From Candidatus Curtissbacteria bacterium RIFCSPLOWO2_01_FULL_41_18 (GTDB lineage Bacteria > Patescibacteriota > Microgenomatia > Curtissbacterales > GWA2-41-24): DNA of 12,402 bases. The stretch is taken from assembly GCA_001776475.1 (NCBI GenBank), contig MFBQ01000005.1, positions 1 through 12,402 of the forward strand. Direction: 5' to 3'. Positions within the stretch are counted from its first letter, which is position 1; each line of letters opens with the position of its first letter. Positions 6,749 through 12,402 of the stretch are shown one piece after another. A program made the translations under genes and the position numbers. The notes beneath the pieces are model-generated. The model worked only from the letters and a program-made list of their open reading frames with translations. It was not told where the DNA came from and searched no databases.

Positions 6749-6775
6749 ATAGTTAAGGATACACATGCAAGGAAG
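6736..6775. repeat. 11-bp perfect inverted repeat beside the insertion sequence
   Basis: CTTCCTTGCAT (6736-6746) and ATGCAAGGAAG (6765-6775) are perfect inverted repeats with an 18-nt loop. The right arm ends immediately before the sequence GGGGACACTTAAC that resembles the insertion sequence end. No T-run follows. Its position suggests either a hairpin target site or part of the element's terminus. Confidence 0.45.
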
Positions 6776-6809
6776 ATGGGGACACTTAACGAAAGTCCGT
6801 ACGAGGTAA

Positions 6810-7736
6810 TTAGATCGTGGACACTTTGTGTTTCTGTAAATACTCCTCCAGTGTATCAAAATCCAAGGAGAAGTGCAACCTCTGAGTGTTGTAGTAATTG
6901 GTCCACTCCTCAAGCTTCTTGTTAAGTTCTTCTAAGGTAAGGTCTCTCGTTTCAACCAAATGGTAGAACTCATCATCGTCAGTTTTGTGTGATCTCTCAA
7001 CACAACCGTTCTGGTCAGGTGTGTGAATCCAAGTGTACTGATGGTTGATATTGTGCTCTTTTAGATACTTAATCGGTTCTGTCTGAAACTCTGACCCATT
7101 GTCTGTTTGTATTCTTTTAAGCTTAATATCTTTACTCTTGGCCCTTGTCAGTAATCTTTCTAGAAAGTCTACCGTGCTTGTAGCACCAATATGCTTGTAT
7201 GCCCGAAGATATCGCCACTTAGTGACTACATCAATTGCTGTATACTGATACCTCCTTCTACCTTCTAAGAACTTAGTATCAAGTTGCACCAACTCTCCAG
7301 GCACAGAAGCATGATTAAAGAGGCGAGTAGGTCTTCTCTTTCTTCTGTGCCTTGCGATGATCAAGTTTCTCCTTTTCCACCAGTTGTAGATAGTCTTTGG
7401 TGAGCATGGAGGGGTCCTTCCTCTTTTAATCCAAAGCTGATACAAGTAGTAGTGGGATTTCGCAGGATAATCACGCTTCCACTGACAAATCTCGACCACA
7501 GTTTGCCACGAAATTGTTCGTAGTGACTTTGGTCTTCTTGAGTAGCTTTTGATAGTTGTTAAGTTGAATCTCTTGTACCTTTTCTTCCACTTGTAGAATG
7601 TGGACTTGCCAATACCCATCAGTCTGCATAAATACCTAACGTTGACCTTTCCCTCACAGACCATCGTCTGGTAAGCATCCATAACCCTAAGTCTAAGAAG
7701 CTCGTTGGCATCAAGCTCTACATTATGTATTCTCAA
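6810..7736 (-). CDS. IS481-family DDE transposase
   Basis: The transposase cuts and joins the ends of its element. From the TTG at 7736 it has 308 residues; a TTG at 7742 would add two. (Residue numbers here count from the longer form.) An N-terminal helix-turn-helix region (about 15-60, with VRYLCRLMGIGKSTFYKWKKRY) binds DNA, and a second basic helical region follows (about 75-130). The rve/RNase H-like catalytic core starts near 150 with Asp155 (VQLDTKF), Asp214 (QTDNGSEF) and Glu249 (DQNGCVERSHKT), a DD-34-E arrangement. The YYNTQRLHFSL segment near the C-terminus is typical of the family. A consensus Shine-Dalgarno sequence, AAAGGAGGTG (7744-7753, - strand), is 9 nt from the TTG at 7736 but only 3 nt from that at 7742, which decides the start. 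The frame is intact, so the element may be active. Confidence 0.93.
   Translation of the reverse strand: MRIHNVELDANELLRLRVMDAYQTMVCEGKVNVRYLCRLMGIGKSTFYKWKKRYKRFNLTTIKSYSRRPKSLRTISWQTVVEICQWKRDYPAKSHYYLYQLWIKRGRTPPCSPKTIYNWWKRRNLIIARHRRKRRPTRLFNHASVPGELVQLDTKFLEGRRRYQYTAIDVVTKWRYLRAYKHIGATSTVDFLERLLTRAKSKDIKLKRIQTDNGSEFQTEPIKYLKEHNINHQYTWIHTPDQNGCVERSHKTDDDEFYHLVETRDLTLEELNKKLEEWTNYYNTQRLHFSLDFDTLEEYLQKHKVSTI
6814..6826 (+). repeat. Inner left inverted repeat of the IS
   Basis: ATCGTGGACACTT is the perfect reverse complement of 7778-7790. It overlaps the last codons of the transposase (KVSTI), while the stop codon lies outside it. Confidence 0.7.
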
Positions 7737-7743
7737 TCGCAAA

Positions 7744-7753
7744 CACCTCCTTT
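7744..7753 (-). promoter_or_regulatory. Consensus ribosome binding site of the transposase
   Basis: AAAGGAGGTG on the - strand is a near-perfect anti-16S match. It is 9 nt from the TTG at 7736. None of the resident genes in the window has a comparable site. Confidence 0.8.
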
Positions 7754-7777
7754 CCCTAGATGACTATTCTAGTTAAG

Positions 7778-7790
7778 AAGTGTCCACGAT
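7778..7790 (-). repeat. Right inverted repeat of the IS
   Basis: AAGTGTCCACGAT matches 6814-6826 in inverted orientation over 13 of 13 bases. Together with the flanking GTTAAG it also resembles the outer copy at 6777-6790. Confidence 0.75.
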
Positions 7791-7811
7791 GTGTTTACAC
7801 ACAACGAAGTC

Positions 7812-7840
7812 TTGACAAACAGGATTTCTAACCATATGAT
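7812..7840 (+). promoter_or_regulatory. Strong promoter TTGACA-17-TATGAT before the surface-protein gene
   Basis: A consensus -35 TTGACA (7812-7817), the optimal 17-bp spacer and TATGAT (7835-7840) predict transcription from about 7847. The first in-frame ATG of the downstream gene is at 7888. The promoter begins about 20 bp outside the IS right end, so it probably predates the insertion or marks where the element landed. Confidence 0.65.
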
Positions 7841-7887
7841 ATGCGTGTCTTGATACCAATTAAGGTCTTATTTAGCTAAAAATAAAA

Positions 7888-8013
7888 ATGGCTGGTTAAG
7901 AAAGATTCATAGAGCAAGGTTCCTATTTTGAAGATGTCGCAGTTCAAGACACACCATTAACTCCAACTGAAAGAGCGTTTGCCAAAGATGCCAAAAAAGT
8001 AATAGCAGGACAT
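7888..8013 (+). pseudogene. In-frame 5' extension of the next gene, interrupted by TAA at codon 4
   Basis: The frame of the following gene runs open upstream to 7900, where it meets TAA (7897-7899) preceded directly by ATG GCT GGT (7888-7896). The 38 codons in between (from ERFIEQGSYFEDVAVQ to VIAGH) look like coding sequence and contain no ATG, GTG or TTG. The simplest reading is that the native start is the ATG at 7888 and that a single change, such as CAA to TAA, created a stop at codon 4. Alternatives are a sequencing error, or a true start at the TTG at 8014 with this stretch being leader. Confidence 0.45.
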
Positions 8014-8862
8014 TTGGCAAGAACAGTATTAATTGTCAGTGCGGTTTTAGCAGGTGCGGGCACAGTTGCTGCAGAAAAGTCTGGTCTTTTTGATCCAGTT
8101 GCCAGTTTCGTAGACTCTGCAAATCATCTCGCTTTAAATAATCTGCATAAATCATACGAACAGTTAATAGATAAGTTGCCAGAAGTAGAAAAAGCCGAAG
8201 CAGCTCCACCAGCACCGGAAGTAACTTACCCATCTAGCAACCCAGGGGTTCCAAATACTAATTGCAATGAAGGTGAGATAATAGATTTTACCCCACATTC
8301 CCGAACAGTGTACGTAAACCAATCTACATACAAGGCATTTACGGTCGACGCATGTCTTAATACAGATTCAGGTTTGGAGGTTAGACTGGTAGAAGAGGAT
8401 GGAACGACTGATGATACCCTTGGCAAAATAACAGTTGCTAGTCTCATACCAGATAGTAATGGTGCGACAAGTATGGAAATTACTTTTTATCTTGACTGCG
8501 TGGACGGTGGGTGGTGGTTGCCGAATAAGATTGTTGGAAGTAGCGGGTATTCGCAAGAAGGTGACGCTAGCTTGGCCATTGAGACTGACTATGCGGCCAC
8601 GTTTCCTCCCGAAATCGGCAATAGCTTCGATAACGTCGGTAACGAAACCGGTGCAGCGCAGATGAGTTGTTTGGATGTTAAGAGTGGTGGTGTTGGTGGA
8701 ATTGCCGAATTGCCAGAAATTAGTGAGCCACAAAAAAATATAACTTCTGAAAAAAGTACAGACAAAACAATCCCAATTGCTGCAGGTGTGGCTGCGGCAG
8801 CCGCAGCCGTTACTGCAACAGGTGCAGCATTGTATATCCGTAGAAACCGTTCTGTTAAATAA
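8014..8862 (+). CDS. Secreted or surface-anchored protein with N- and C-terminal hydrophobic segments, unknown family
   Basis: I do not recognise a family. From the TTG at 8014 the product has 282 residues. It opens with a signal-peptide-like segment (MARTVLIVSAVLAGAGTVAA, possible cleavage after TVAA). Next come a linker rich in Ala and Pro (about 60-80), a beta-rich acidic domain with four cysteines (in TNCNEG, DACLN, LDCVDG and MSCLD) that could form two disulfides, and a Gly/Ser-rich stretch. It ends in an alanine-rich transmembrane helix (about 251-274) and a basic tail RRNRSVK. This suggests export with the domain outside and the C-terminus anchored in the membrane; no LPXTG sorting motif is seen. 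The start is uncertain: AGGA lies only 3 nt before the TTG, and the frame continues upstream. A strong promoter precedes it and hairpins follow. Confidence 0.65.
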   Translation: MARTVLIVSAVLAGAGTVAAEKSGLFDPVASFVDSANHLALNNLHKSYEQLIDKLPEVEKAEAAPPAPEVTYPSSNPGVPNTNCNEGEIIDFTPHSRTVYVNQSTYKAFTVDACLNTDSGLEVRLVEEDGTTDDTLGKITVASLIPDSNGATSMEITFYLDCVDGGWWLPNKIVGSSGYSQEGDASLAIETDYAATFPPEIGNSFDNVGNETGAAQMSCLDVKSGGVGGIAELPEISEPQKNITSEKSTDKTIPIAAGVAAAAAAVTATGAALYIRRNRSVK

Positions 8863-8920
8863 ACTTTCATTCAACAAATTATTGAAGCATAAATTGAGGC
8901 TAAAATGCGAGTTTACGTTT

Positions 8921-8938
8921 ACACCCTTGGGGTGTTTT
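8921..8938 (+). terminator. Triloop hairpin with T-run, terminator of the surface-protein gene
   Basis: ACACCC (8921-8926), loop TTG, GGGTGT (8930-8935), with the Ts running to 8938. The stem is perfect and about 60 bp after the stop codon. It has a T-run only on the + strand. Confidence 0.55.
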
Positions 8939-8947
8939 ACGTTGGCA

Positions 8948-8962
8948 CCGAGTCAGACTCGG
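8948..8962. repeat. Second triloop hairpin CCGAGT-CAG-ACTCGG
   Basis: A perfect 6-bp stem with a 3-nt loop, 12 bp after the first hairpin. It has no T-run on either strand but could assist termination for both convergent genes. Confidence 0.55.
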
Positions 8963-8965
8963 TTA

Positions 8966-8982
8966 GTTGCGTTAGACGCGAC
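8966..8982. repeat. Third triloop hairpin GTTGCGT-TAG-ACGCGAC
   Basis: A 7-bp stem with one G-T wobble and a 3-nt loop, 3 bp after the second hairpin and 17 bp from the end of gpmI. It is the closest structure downstream of gpmI and may help end that transcript. Confidence 0.5.
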
Positions 8983-8999
8983 ACCTGAGGAGCTTTATC

Positions 9000-10598
9000 T
9001 TAAAGTAAACTGCGTCCTGTCATTTGGGAGGGTTTGGGAATCTGGAGAGCACCTAGGATTGTTGGCGCGACATCGGCTAAAAGCCCTTGTGGCAATCTGA
9101 CGTTTTGACCCAGCAGCTCGTTAAAAATAAAAATGCAAGGAACAGGACTAATATTATGCTCGGTGTCTATGTCCCCAGTTCTTAGGTTGGTCATTTCTTC
9201 AGCGTTACCATGATCGGCTGTTATAACAATACCGCCACCCAATGCTAGGACTGTTTTGACTAGTAATCCCAAATGGTAGTCTATGCATTGAATGCCCTTG
9301 ATGGTTGCTTCCAGGTTTCCCGAGTGCGAGACCATATCTGCATTGGCAAAGTTAACAACTACAAAATCGTAAATTTTAGAATTTAGTCTTTTGATTAGCT
9401 GGCTCGTAATCTGGGGAGTGCTCATGTCCGGGGCCTCATCGTACGACGAGACTTTGGGTGAGTTAACCAGCAATCTATCTTCTCCCTGAAAAGGTCTTTC
9501 TAGTCCACCATTAAAAAAGTAGGTCACATGTGCATATTTTTCAGTCTCAGCGATATGTAGTTGTCTTAAACCACGTTCTGCAAATACACGGGCAATAGGC
9601 ATTGGGACCTCTTCAGGCCCAAAAGCAACCATACTCACTGGTAGATTAATTTCGTAACGAATTAGCGAAACGAAAAATAGATTTTCTAATTTAGGACCTC
9701 TGGTAAATGTAATAATCTTTTGGCCAGATGATGATGTCAAGTCGCCTATGTTGTCTAAAACAAAAGCCTTTGTAAGTTGTCGTGCTCGATCCGACCTGTA
9801 ATTAAAAAAAATGGCCGCATCGTTTGATGAGACTGGGCCGATTGGCACACCTGTTTCGTCAACTATAATAAATGGTTCAATGTATTCATCGGTTTTGCCT
9901 TCAATGTAGCATTTATCAAGTGTCGACAATACATTAGTATATTTATTTTTACTTTTGCCTAATAGAGTAAAATAAGCTTTTGCTGTTCTGTCCCAGCGAT
10001 TGTCTCTATCCATGGCATAATATCGGCCACAAATACTGGCTATCTGACCCAAATTTTCTTGTTCAATTTTCTTCAACAGCTGCGTTAGAATTGCTTTTGC
10101 CGAAGTTGGAGGGCTATCTCTGCCATCGGTAAAAAAATGCAGTTTAATTCTTGATGCCGGAACTTGGCTTCTTTTTAATAAGTACAGGAGCGCATGTAAG
10201 TGGCCAATGTCGCTATGGACAGCGCCCAAACCTACAAGCCCCATAAGATGAATGTTCGAACTGAATTTATTAATGTGTGCAATTGCATCAAGAAAAGCGT
10301 CATTTTCAAAAAAAGTACCATCGGCAATAGCATTATTAACCCGCAGAAGATCTTGAAAAACAACTCTTCCTGCTCCAAGATTAAGATGTCCAACCTCGCT
10401 ATTGCCTACATGGCCTTCAGGCAGACCAACGGCTTGTCCTGAAGCTACTAGTAGTGTATGTGGATATGAAAACCAAAAGCTATTGAAGTTAGCGGGGTTT
10501 GCCCTGGTGATAGCGTTGCCGGGACTATCTTGAGAAACCCCCCAGCCATCCAATATACAGATAACTGTTGGTTTAGGCTTTTGGGTAATCCGAAGCAT
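9000..10598 (-). CDS. gpmI: 2,3-bisphosphoglycerate-independent phosphoglycerate mutase
   Basis: GpmI interconverts 3- and 2-phosphoglycerate in the cytoplasm through a phosphoserine intermediate with two metal ions. From the ATG at 10598 it has 532 residues, close to the usual 510. Metal and catalytic residues: Asp17 (ILDGWG), Ser67 nucleophile (GNSEVGHLN), His128 (VHSD), DGRD (159-162), Arg191 (GRYYAMDRDNRWDR), Arg268/Arg271 (YRSDRARQ), Lys354 (TEKYAHVTYFFNGG), Asp421/His425 (NADMVSHSG), Asp462-His463 (TADHGN) and His481. The C-terminus QMTGRSLL is canonical. A longer frame starting at 10679 overlaps eno and adds 27 residues unlike the family; the ATG at 10598, 10 nt after the eno stop, gives the expected N-terminus. 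It is last in the ppsA-eno-gpmI cluster and shows no Shine-Dalgarno sequence. Confidence 0.97.
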   Translation of the reverse strand: MLRITQKPKPTVICILDGWGVSQDSPGNAITRANPANFNSFWFSYPHTLLVASGQAVGLPEGHVGNSEVGHLNLGAGRVVFQDLLRVNNAIADGTFFENDAFLDAIAHINKFSSNIHLMGLVGLGAVHSDIGHLHALLYLLKRSQVPASRIKLHFFTDGRDSPPTSAKAILTQLLKKIEQENLGQIASICGRYYAMDRDNRWDRTAKAYFTLLGKSKNKYTNVLSTLDKCYIEGKTDEYIEPFIIVDETGVPIGPVSSNDAAIFFNYRSDRARQLTKAFVLDNIGDLTSSSGQKIITFTRGPKLENLFFVSLIRYEINLPVSMVAFGPEEVPMPIARVFAERGLRQLHIAETEKYAHVTYFFNGGLERPFQGEDRLLVNSPKVSSYDEAPDMSTPQITSQLIKRLNSKIYDFVVVNFANADMVSHSGNLEATIKGIQCIDYHLGLLVKTVLALGGGIVITADHGNAEEMTNLRTGDIDTEHNISPVPCIFIFNELLGQNVRLPQGLLADVAPTILGALQIPKPSQMTGRSLL

Positions 10599-10608
10599 AG
10601 GGCAAAAT

Positions 10609-11865
10609 TTAGGAAATTTCGTGCTCGATTTCAAGAAGTCTGTTGTATTTGGCAACACGTTCTCCTCTTGCCGGAGCACCTAACTTAGCATATTCGGCAT
10701 TAATTCCTACCGCAAAATCAGCTATAAAATCATCATTGGTTTCACCTGAGCGATGAGAAACAATTATTTTGAGCCCTGACGATTTAGCCAGGTTGACTAC
10801 TTCCAAAGTTTCGCTAATAGTCCCTGCCTGATTTGGTTTAATAATTACGGCGTTACAGGCTTTTTTGGAAATGGCTTTATTAAGACGATCAAGATTAGTA
10901 GTAATCAGATCGTCGCCGACTATTAAAGTTTCATTGCCCATTTTTTCGGTCAATGTCTGCCAGTCGTCCCAGGCATCTTCTGAAAGAGGATCTTCGATAG
11001 AAAGAAGGTGAAATTGTTCATTGAGGGCCGCATAGTATTCAATGAATTCAGGACCGGATAGAGCAACAGGCCTGTCCTTGATGCGATAGGCGTTACCGTC
11101 TTTTAAGTATGAAGCGGCTGCGTCTATACTGAAAAAAGTCGTAAGTCCAAGGTTATAGCCGGCCTTATTGACAGCCTCTTCCAAAATTTTGAAAGCGTCA
11201 GAGTTAGAATACAGAACCGGTGCAAATCCGCCTTCGTCTCCTACTAAAGTCACGCCGCTGTGGCTAATAATTACGTCTTTTAATGCATAATAGATTTCTA
11301 CGCCCATTTTAAGATTTTGTGAGTAGGAATTTGCTTGCGGCGGAACGACCATGAATTCCTGAAAATCTATATTACCTCCCCCATGTTTGCCACCGTTTAA
11401 GATGTTAAACATTTGAGTCGGTATGCTAAAAGGCTCTTTATCCTTCCGGCCTGCCAATCTGGCCACGTAAGCATAAAGTGGCAGATTTTCGGAAACTGCC
11501 TGGGCCTTGGCAATCGCTCCGGAAACAGCAAGAATACCATTTGCTCCCAGCTTGGATTTATTTTCTGTACCGTCAATTTCCACCATTTCTTTATCAATTG
11601 ATTTTTGGTCTTTTGAATCTTTGCCGATAACTTTGGGTGCTAAAAATGTTAGAATATTTTTAAGCGCGGTTAAAACACCCCTACCTTCATATCTTTTGAC
11701 GTCACCGTCCCTAAGCTCAACAGCTTCATGTTTACCAACAGAGATACCTGTAGGCGTCGAAAAAACCCCAACAGAAGAGTCTTCAAGCTGAACCATGACC
11801 TCGACGGTAGGGAAGCCTCTACTATCCAGAATTTCTCTGGCAACTAATTTTCTTATCTTTGCCAT
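10609..11865 (-). CDS. eno: Enolase (phosphopyruvate hydratase)
   Basis: Enolase dehydrates 2-phosphoglycerate to phosphoenolpyruvate, and the reverse in gluconeogenesis. It has 418 residues, slightly shorter than the usual 425-435. Visible residues: AREILDSRG (9-17), His161 in the substrate loop (GGKHGGGN), Glu170 (DFQEFM), general acid Glu211 (GDEGGFAP), metal ligands Asp248, Glu291 and Asp318, general base Lys343 (IKPNQAGT), His371 to Ser373 (SHRSGET) and Lys394 (KLGAPARGER). The mobile catalytic loop reads PTGISVGKHEA instead of the common PSGASTGxxEA, so the serine that normally helps bind the second Mg2+ is replaced by Thr39. The segment around 160-164 also departs from the common GGAHADN. 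The ATG at 11865 lies 10 nt after the ppsA stop, with a weak AGGT ahead of it. It is surely an enolase, although somewhat divergent. Confidence 0.97.
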   Translation of the reverse strand: MAKIRKLVAREILDSRGFPTVEVMVQLEDSSVGVFSTPTGISVGKHEAVELRDGDVKRYEGRGVLTALKNILTFLAPKVIGKDSKDQKSIDKEMVEIDGTENKSKLGANGILAVSGAIAKAQAVSENLPLYAYVARLAGRKDKEPFSIPTQMFNILNGGKHGGGNIDFQEFMVVPPQANSYSQNLKMGVEIYYALKDVIISHSGVTLVGDEGGFAPVLYSNSDAFKILEEAVNKAGYNLGLTTFFSIDAAASYLKDGNAYRIKDRPVALSGPEFIEYYAALNEQFHLLSIEDPLSEDAWDDWQTLTEKMGNETLIVGDDLITTNLDRLNKAISKKACNAVIIKPNQAGTISETLEVVNLAKSSGLKIIVSHRSGETNDDFIADFAVGINAEYAKLGAPARGERVAKYNRLLEIEHEIS

Positions 11866-11875
11866 GGTTTTGTAC

Positions 11876-12402
11876 CTATTTTTTTAAAAGCCTTGACTCC
11901 GCTTCATATATAAGCTCGCGTGTTGAATCAATAACATCAGGGTTAATTGATATTGAAGTAATCCCCCATTCAACTAACATTTGGGTGAGTTGCGGGTAAA
12001 CAGAAGGTCCTTGCCCGCAAATTGAGCTTTTAATATGATACTTAGAAGCTGTTTGAATTATTTTTTTTAGCGCCCAAAGAACTGATGGGTCCATTTCATT
12101 AAATTCCGAAGCGACCTCCTCATTATCTCTATCGGTTCCCAGAATTAGCATTGTAAGATCGTTTGAGCCGATTGAGACGCCATGAATGCCCACCTTTATG
12201 AACTGTTCAAGTGATATAACGTTAGTGGGTGTTTCAACCATAATGTAAAACTCAAACTGCGGATCTTTAAACAGACCCATTTCTTCAACTATACTTTTAA
12301 CTGTTTCAAGTTCTTTGGCAGTTCGAACATATGGGATCATCAAATGTAGGTTTTTATGATTTTTCCTAACTCTTTTAATTGCTTCGAGTTCTAGTTTGAA
12401 AA
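11876..12402 (-). CDS. ppsA: Phosphoenolpyruvate synthase, C-terminal part (5' end outside window)
   Basis: Only the last 174 residues are inside the window; the frame is still open at the right edge, so the ATG at 12343 is not the start. This is the C-terminal PEP/pyruvate-binding TIM-barrel domain. It shows ELEAIKRVR and LMIPYVRT at the start, VETPTN (usually CEIPSN), SIGSNDLT, LGTDRDN, the catalytic cysteine in CGQGPS, and SINPD near the end. PpsA makes PEP from pyruvate and ATP, with AMP and phosphate as products. Pyruvate phosphate dikinase has a related domain, but SIGSNDLT...GTDRDN...CGQGPS fits PpsA better. The stop is TAG, the only one in the window, followed 10 nt later by eno. The cluster suggests it feeds or drains the PEP pool together with enolase. 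Confidence 0.9.
   Translation of the reverse strand, partial: FKLELEAIKRVRKNHKNLHLMIPYVRTAKELETVKSIVEEMGLFKDPQFEFYIMVETPTNVISLEQFIKVGIHGVSIGSNDLTMLILGTDRDNEEVASEFNEMDPSVLWALKKIIQTASKYHIKSSICGQGPSVYPQLTQMLVEWGITSISINPDVIDSTRELIYEAESRLLKK

Larger units (their letters stand above)
6777..7790 (-). mobile_element. IS481-like insertion sequence, about 1.0 kb
   Basis: One DDE transposase gene is bracketed by inverted repeats. A perfect 13-bp pair, ATCGTGGACACTT (6814-6826) and AAGTGTCCACGAT (7778-7790), encloses all of the transposase except its stop codon, which lies outside at 6810-6812. A second, imperfect copy at 6777-6790 (TGGGGACACTTAAC) also resembles the right end, where GGACACTT is followed three bases later by TTAAC. 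The outer copy is therefore the more likely left end, giving about 1014 bp; ending at 6814 would give 977 bp. No convincing target-site duplication is visible for either choice. The right end lies about 20 bp upstream of the promoter for the next gene. Confidence 0.75.

Noticed and set aside
6704..6913. Small - strand open frame of 69 residues across the IS left end
   Set aside because: It overlaps the transposase C-terminus in another frame, has no ribosome binding site, and its composition is not protein-like.
7897..7899. TAA as a recoded sense codon
   Set aside because: TAA ends nearly every gene in the window, so it must be read as stop. The known CPR recoding concerns UGA, not UAA.
8368..8877. 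Antisense open frames of 93-169 residues opposite the surface-protein gene
   Set aside because: They are shadows. The + strand frame has the signal peptide, anchor helix, promoter and terminator; the antisense products are Cys/Thr-rich without coherent domains.
8941..8965. Resemblance of GGCACCGAGTC to the 3' hairpin of a Cas9 tracrRNA
   Set aside because: No cas gene, repeat array or anti-repeat is present. The match is explained by the local CCGAGT/ACTCGG palindrome.
10599..10679. Upstream extension of gpmI by 27 residues
   Set aside because: It overlaps the 3' end of eno and the extra residues do not resemble the family. The ATG at 10598 gives a canonical N-terminus 10 nt after the eno stop.

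Overview
The window is AT-rich bacterial chromosome with short intergenic gaps, weak or absent Shine-Dalgarno sequences in front of most genes, and nearly exclusive use of TAA stops (10 of the 11 genes whose stop is seen; one TAG, no TGA). Compact housekeeping genes, a short RsmI without its C-terminal domain, a HAD-Nudix fusion and a ppsA-eno-gpmI cluster fit a Patescibacteria/CPR genome, perhaps Microgenomates-like. That placement is inference, since no marker gene here settles it. Full-length uvrB, eno and gpmI read cleanly with the standard code, so UGA recoding is not suggested.

Layout. 1-707: edge fragment and an unrecognised + strand gene. 704-3482: uvrB (-) and lexA (+), a divergent DNA-damage-response pair. 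Their intergenic region carries a good lexA promoter followed by an unusual array of GTAT heptads and inverted ATAC heptads. 3505-4755: an NRAMP-superfamily transporter (-) with DPSG in place of DPGN. 4851-5522: rsmI (+). 5556-6563: HAD-Nudix fusion (-). 6564-6809: gene-poor stretch with hairpins and a possible gene remnant. About 6777-7790: an IS481-like insertion sequence (transposase on -). 7791-8862: a strong promoter and an unrecognised secreted or membrane-anchored protein gene (+), with an in-frame stop near its apparent natural start. 8863-8999: three consecutive triloop hairpins between convergent genes. 9000-12402: ppsA (partial), eno and gpmI on the - strand in pathway order, with 10-nt gaps.

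How the genes work together. PpsA, enolase and phosphoglycerate mutase interconvert pyruvate, PEP, 2-phosphoglycerate and 3-phosphoglycerate and look like one transcription unit. LexA probably represses itself, and perhaps uvrB, from the shared intergenic region. The other genes are single units in alternating orientation. Several (uvrB, rsmI, the HAD-Nudix gene) have -10-like boxes so close to the start codon that leaderless or nearly leaderless mRNAs are likely. The insertion sequence is the clearest foreign element: its transposase has a consensus Shine-Dalgarno sequence that the resident genes lack.

No large novel multi-gene system is visible. The best candidates for something undescribed are the heptad array in the lexA leader, the cysteine-containing surface protein with its interrupted start, and the triloop hairpin cluster.
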